Of a stretch of 64,000 bases of DNA, positions 61,384-64,000 are shown piece after piece. The DNA is from CAVYUC01 sp963816685. GTDB taxonomy: Bacteria > Bacteroidota > Bacteroidia > Bacteroidales > Prolixibacteraceae. Each line of letters begins with the position of its first letter. The first letter of the stretch is position 1. Position numbers and translations under genes: made by a program. The notes beneath the pieces were generated by a model. The model worked only from the letters and a program-made list of their open reading frames with translations, searched no databases and was not told the origin of the DNA. The stretch covers positions 1-64,000 of the forward strand of contig CAWFMB010000022.1 in NCBI GenBank assembly GCA_963816685.1, given 5' to 3'.

Positions 61384-63024
61384 ATGAATAAACTTTTAAT
61401 GATTGGGGTGGTTGCATTATTAATTGCTGCGTGTAATACAACTTCAAAAACAAATAGCGAAATGCAGGAAAATCAGGAAATAAAAGAAAAAGTGGAAGAA
61501 TATGCACCTTTTGCTTTAACAACCAATTTAAATGATTTAACAGAAAAAGAAAAACAAATGCTTCCATTGCTGTTTAAAGCGGCTGATATAATGAACGAAA
61601 TATTCTGGATAGAAGCTTTTGGCGATAAAGACAGCTTATTTTCGGAAGATATGAGCCAATACACAAAGGCATTTTTGAAAATAAATTACGGACCATGGGA
61701 AAGGTTAAACAACAACGAACCTTTTTTGCCCGGTTATGGAGAGAAACCTGCGGGTGCAAACTTCTACCCGAAAGATATGACAAAAGAAGAATTTGAAGCA
61801 TGGGACGACGAATCAAAAACAAGTCAGTATACACTGATAAGACGTAGCGAAGATGGTAAATTAAAATCTGTTCCTTACCATGTTGCTTTTAGCGAAAAAG
61901 TGATGGAAGCTGCGGATTTAATGCATAAGGCTGCTGAACTGGCCGAGGATCCGGGATTAAAAAATTATCTTGAAAAAAGAGCAGAAGCGTTGCTTACCGA
62001 TGACTATTACGAAAGCGATATAGCCTGGATGGATATGAAAAACAATACAGTTGATTTTGTAGTTGGTCCGATTGAAAATTATGAAGATCAGCTTTTCGGT
62101 TATAAAACTTCACACGAATCATATATTTTGATTAAGGACAAAGAGTGGAGCAGCAAACTTGTAAAATTTGCAGCTCTCCTTCCTGAATTACAAAAAAGTT
62201 TACCTGTGGAACAGAAGTACAAAGATGAAATGCCCGGAACGGATTCTGATTTAAATGCGTACGATGTAATCTATTATGCAGGTGATTGCAACGCAGGAAG
62301 TAAAACAATCGCAATTAATCTGCCCAATGATGAAAAAGTAAGAGAAACAAAAGGAAGCCGCAAGTTGCAGCTTAAAAATTCGATGCAGGCCAAATTCGAT
62401 AAAATACTTATACCTATTGCTGATTTAATGATTGCTGAAGATCAGCGCAGGCATATAAAGTTTGATGCTTTTTTTGAAAATACGATGTTCCACGAAGTAG
62501 CACATGGGTTGGGACTTGGAAATACAGTCGATAAAAGCTCTACTGTAAGGGAAGCACTGAAAGAAACCTATACTTCCATGGAAGAAGGAAAAGCCGATAT
62601 TCTTGGTTTGTGGGTGGTTTACAAACTAAATGAAATGGGCGAATTAGGTGATAAAGATATGATGGACAACTTTGTTACATTCATGGCAGGCATTTTTCGA
62701 TCAGTACGTTTTGGAGCATCAAGTGCCCATGGAAAGGCAAATATGATGCGTTTTTATTATTTTGAAGGAGCAGGCGCGTTTGAGCGGGATGAAACAACCG
62801 GGACTTATCGGGTTAATTTCGAAAAAATGAAAGATGCCATGGATAAACTGTCAGAAGAAATTCTGGTGATCCAGGGCAACGGTGATTACCAGGCAGCTAA
62901 AAAAATGATAGAAGAGAAAGGAGTCATTCAGGCTGAATTACAAAAGGATCTTGATCGCATTAACGAAGCCGGAATCCCGCGGGATATTGTTTTTGAGCAG
63001 GGGCCTGATGTTTGTGGCCTTTAA
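61384..63024 (+). CDS. M49-like zinc peptidase lipoprotein
   Basis: Lipoprotein of 546 residues (lipobox IAAC) related to dipeptidyl-peptidase III (M49) and the 'Zn-dependent hydrolase' group. The zinc site is MFHEVAHGLGLG (His370, Glu371, His374), an HExxH form, whereas classical DPP III has HExxxH. The third ligand is probably in TSMEEGKADILGL (E400/E401). Known M49 enzymes remove dipeptides from short peptides. The lipid anchor places it in the periplasm or on the surface. A -7-like TAGTTTTG lies at 61353-61360. Confidence 0.85.
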   Translation: MNKLLMIGVVALLIAACNTTSKTNSEMQENQEIKEKVEEYAPFALTTNLNDLTEKEKQMLPLLFKAADIMNEIFWIEAFGDKDSLFSEDMSQYTKAFLKINYGPWERLNNNEPFLPGYGEKPAGANFYPKDMTKEEFEAWDDESKTSQYTLIRRSEDGKLKSVPYHVAFSEKVMEAADLMHKAAELAEDPGLKNYLEKRAEALLTDDYYESDIAWMDMKNNTVDFVVGPIENYEDQLFGYKTSHESYILIKDKEWSSKLVKFAALLPELQKSLPVEQKYKDEMPGTDSDLNAYDVIYYAGDCNAGSKTIAINLPNDEKVRETKGSRKLQLKNSMQAKFDKILIPIADLMIAEDQRRHIKFDAFFENTMFHEVAHGLGLGNTVDKSSTVREALKETYTSMEEGKADILGLWVVYKLNEMGELGDKDMMDNFVTFMAGIFRSVRFGASSAHGKANMMRFYYFEGAGAFERDETTGTYRVNFEKMKDAMDKLSEEILVIQGNGDYQAAKKMIEEKGVIQAELQKDLDRINEAGIPRDIVFEQGPDVCGL

Positions 63025-63104
63025 TCCTGCAGTGAAAACCTGCACATCAAAGAATTTCCTTCTGTTTGTTAATTGTATTTTTATAAATCTTCTGATTTAC
63101 TGAA

Positions 63105-63740
63105 ATGGCTGGGTTGTCGCAAATTATCGTTGGTGCTTTTTTGCTGAGTATAGTACATGCGTCCATACCGAACCACTGGCTACCGCTAGTCATGCTTTCA
63201 AAATCAGAAGGCTGGAAAAACCGGTTTACAATGGGAGTAACCGGTATAGCTGCCTTTTCTCATACCCTCAGCACAGTAATTATAGGTATTATCGTGGGCT
63301 TTTTCGGTTACCGGCTGGCCGGTTCTTCTTCATTCCTCACTGAAAAAATAGCACCGGGTATTCTCATTCTTCTTGGAATAATTTATCTTGTTTTAAACAT
63401 CCGACACAACAAACACCACACTCATCATGATATCAAGCCTGAGGATGCAAAAACGAAAACAACGACAGCCATTATTCTTGCACTTCTTGTTTCCATGTTT
63501 TTTTCCCCGTGCCTCGAAATTGAGGCGTATTTTTTTGTGGCAGCCAATCTTGGCTGGAAAGGGATATTGGTGGTATCTGCTATTTACACCGTAATCACTG
63601 TATTGGGTATGCTTTTGCTTGTGTGGCTGGGTTTAAAAGGCATTAAAAAGATTAAATCCCATTTTCTTGAACATCATGAAAAAACAATTACCGGGATCTT
63701 GTTGATCGTTCTTGGAATAGCCGGATTTTTTATCAAATAA
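63105..63740 (+). CDS. UreH/NicO-like membrane protein with His-rich loop
   Basis: A 211-residue membrane protein with six helices and the pattern of the urease-accessory UreH/nickel-cobalt transporter-like family: AFLLSIVHASIPNHWLPLVML, GVTGIAAFSHTLSTVIIG and MFFSPCLEIEAYFFVA. A cytoplasmic or periplasmic loop is His-rich (RHNKHHTHHDIK), fitting metal handling. The metal is unknown; nickel, cobalt or manganese are family options. Confidence 0.75.
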   Translation: MAGLSQIIVGAFLLSIVHASIPNHWLPLVMLSKSEGWKNRFTMGVTGIAAFSHTLSTVIIGIIVGFFGYRLAGSSSFLTEKIAPGILILLGIIYLVLNIRHNKHHTHHDIKPEDAKTKTTTAIILALLVSMFFSPCLEIEAYFFVAANLGWKGILVVSAIYTVITVLGMLLLVWLGLKGIKKIKSHFLEHHEKTITGILLIVLGIAGFFIK

Positions 63741-63962
63741 TCTGAGACAAAAGAATGTTGTTGAGCTTTGGAAAGAACGAAATTCAACATTGCTAAATTA
63801 ACATCAGGAATATTGAAAAATTGCAGATTGATTGTTATTTGTATTTGAATTGGGTATACATTCTTCAGGAACTAAATCAAGGATGCAGTTGTTAAAAAAT
63901 CGTAATGCTGCAGGATTTAAATTGCAGGATTATTTTAAAAATTAAAAATCCATTTCGGGATC
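63741..63962. other. Intergenic region, no gene seen
   Basis: AT-rich sequence without a recognisable terminator, dyad or RNA. Confidence 0.4.
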
Positions 63963-64000
63963 ATGGACGGGAATGCAGAAATAAAAGATAATACCAAAGA
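63963..64000 (+). CDS. Possible gene start running off the window
   Basis: An ATG at 63963 opens a frame (MDGNAEIKDNTK) to the end of the sequence. Too little is present to name it, and no good ribosome site is visible. Confidence 0.25.
   Translation, partial: MDGNAEIKDNTK

Noticed and set aside
1..64000. tRNA, rRNA, riboswitch or phage genes
   Set aside because: None could be recognised by eye on either strand; a covariance-model scan would be needed to exclude small RNAs.

Overview
The window reads as chromosomal DNA of a free-living, probably marine or sediment member of the Bacteroidota (Bacteroidales/Marinilabiliales-like). The evidence is a type IX secretion sorting domain (11458-12798), a giant 'two-component regulator propeller' sensor kinase, many lipoprotein and Sec-exported glycan enzymes (GH2, GH5, GH30-like, GH78, GH97, S1 sulfatases, DUF1080), a sodium-pumping methylmalonyl-CoA decarboxylase operon for propionate formation, and promoters of the Bacteroidota type (TAnnTTTG at -7). 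No rRNA, tRNA, phage, transposase or CRISPR array is visible. The assignment comes from gene content only, since no marker gene was aligned.

Layout. 1-5.6 kb: GH2 glycosidase, CBM6-like protein, a pRiA4b ORF-3-like protein, a DUF1593 hydrolase and a DUF202 membrane protein. 5.7-16.4 kb: a compact, apparently self-contained signalling island. It has a propeller histidine kinase, its NarL/LuxR response regulator, an S41 peptidase, a tryptophan-anchored repeat protein with T9SS signal, a hemerythrin-like protein, a CPBP protease, an outer-membrane barrel and a class C beta-lactamase-like lipoprotein. A 16-bp dyad (TCACAT-N4-ATGTGA) sits upstream of five promoters here; in four cases the -7 position lies exactly 23 bp downstream. 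I infer a dedicated regulon. 16.4-34.6 kb: cytochrome c peroxidase, FucP-type symporter, sulfatase, a 1.9-kb palindrome-rich repeat block, GH97, GH5, GH30-like protein, and a DUF1080/epimerase/Gfo-Idh-MocA operon of the 3-keto-glycoside type, followed by a frameshifted DUF6807 gene. 34.6-40.8 kb: minus-strand propionate module (CoA-transferase, mce, mmdA, oadG-like, biotin carrier, mmdB with an unusual exported N-terminal domain).

41-54.7 kb: small membrane and unknown proteins, a transglutaminase-like lipoprotein, a membrane AraC regulator, DUF6448, 1-Cys peroxiredoxin, CPBP protease, GtrA, ArfB, and a Crp/Fnr regulator divergent from a five-gene thiol-redox operon (NifX-like, thioredoxin-like, thioredoxin reductase, OsmC, membrane-anchored thioredoxin). 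Next comes a hybrid histidine kinase with two cysteine-rich PAS domains. 54.7-64 kb: a 1205-residue sulfatase-GH78 fusion carrying an in-frame palindromic repeat insertion, a frameshifted glycosidase, an M49-like zinc peptidase lipoprotein and a UreH-like membrane protein.

How they fit together: exported enzymes strip sulfate, rhamnose, glucuronate and other sugars from algal-type glycans, FucP imports a deoxysugar, and the propionate module disposes of reducing power and pumps sodium. No SusC/SusD pair is present, so the glycan genes are outlying accessories rather than a complete polysaccharide utilisation locus. At least four different palindromic repeat families are scattered through intergenic DNA and, in one case, inside a gene.
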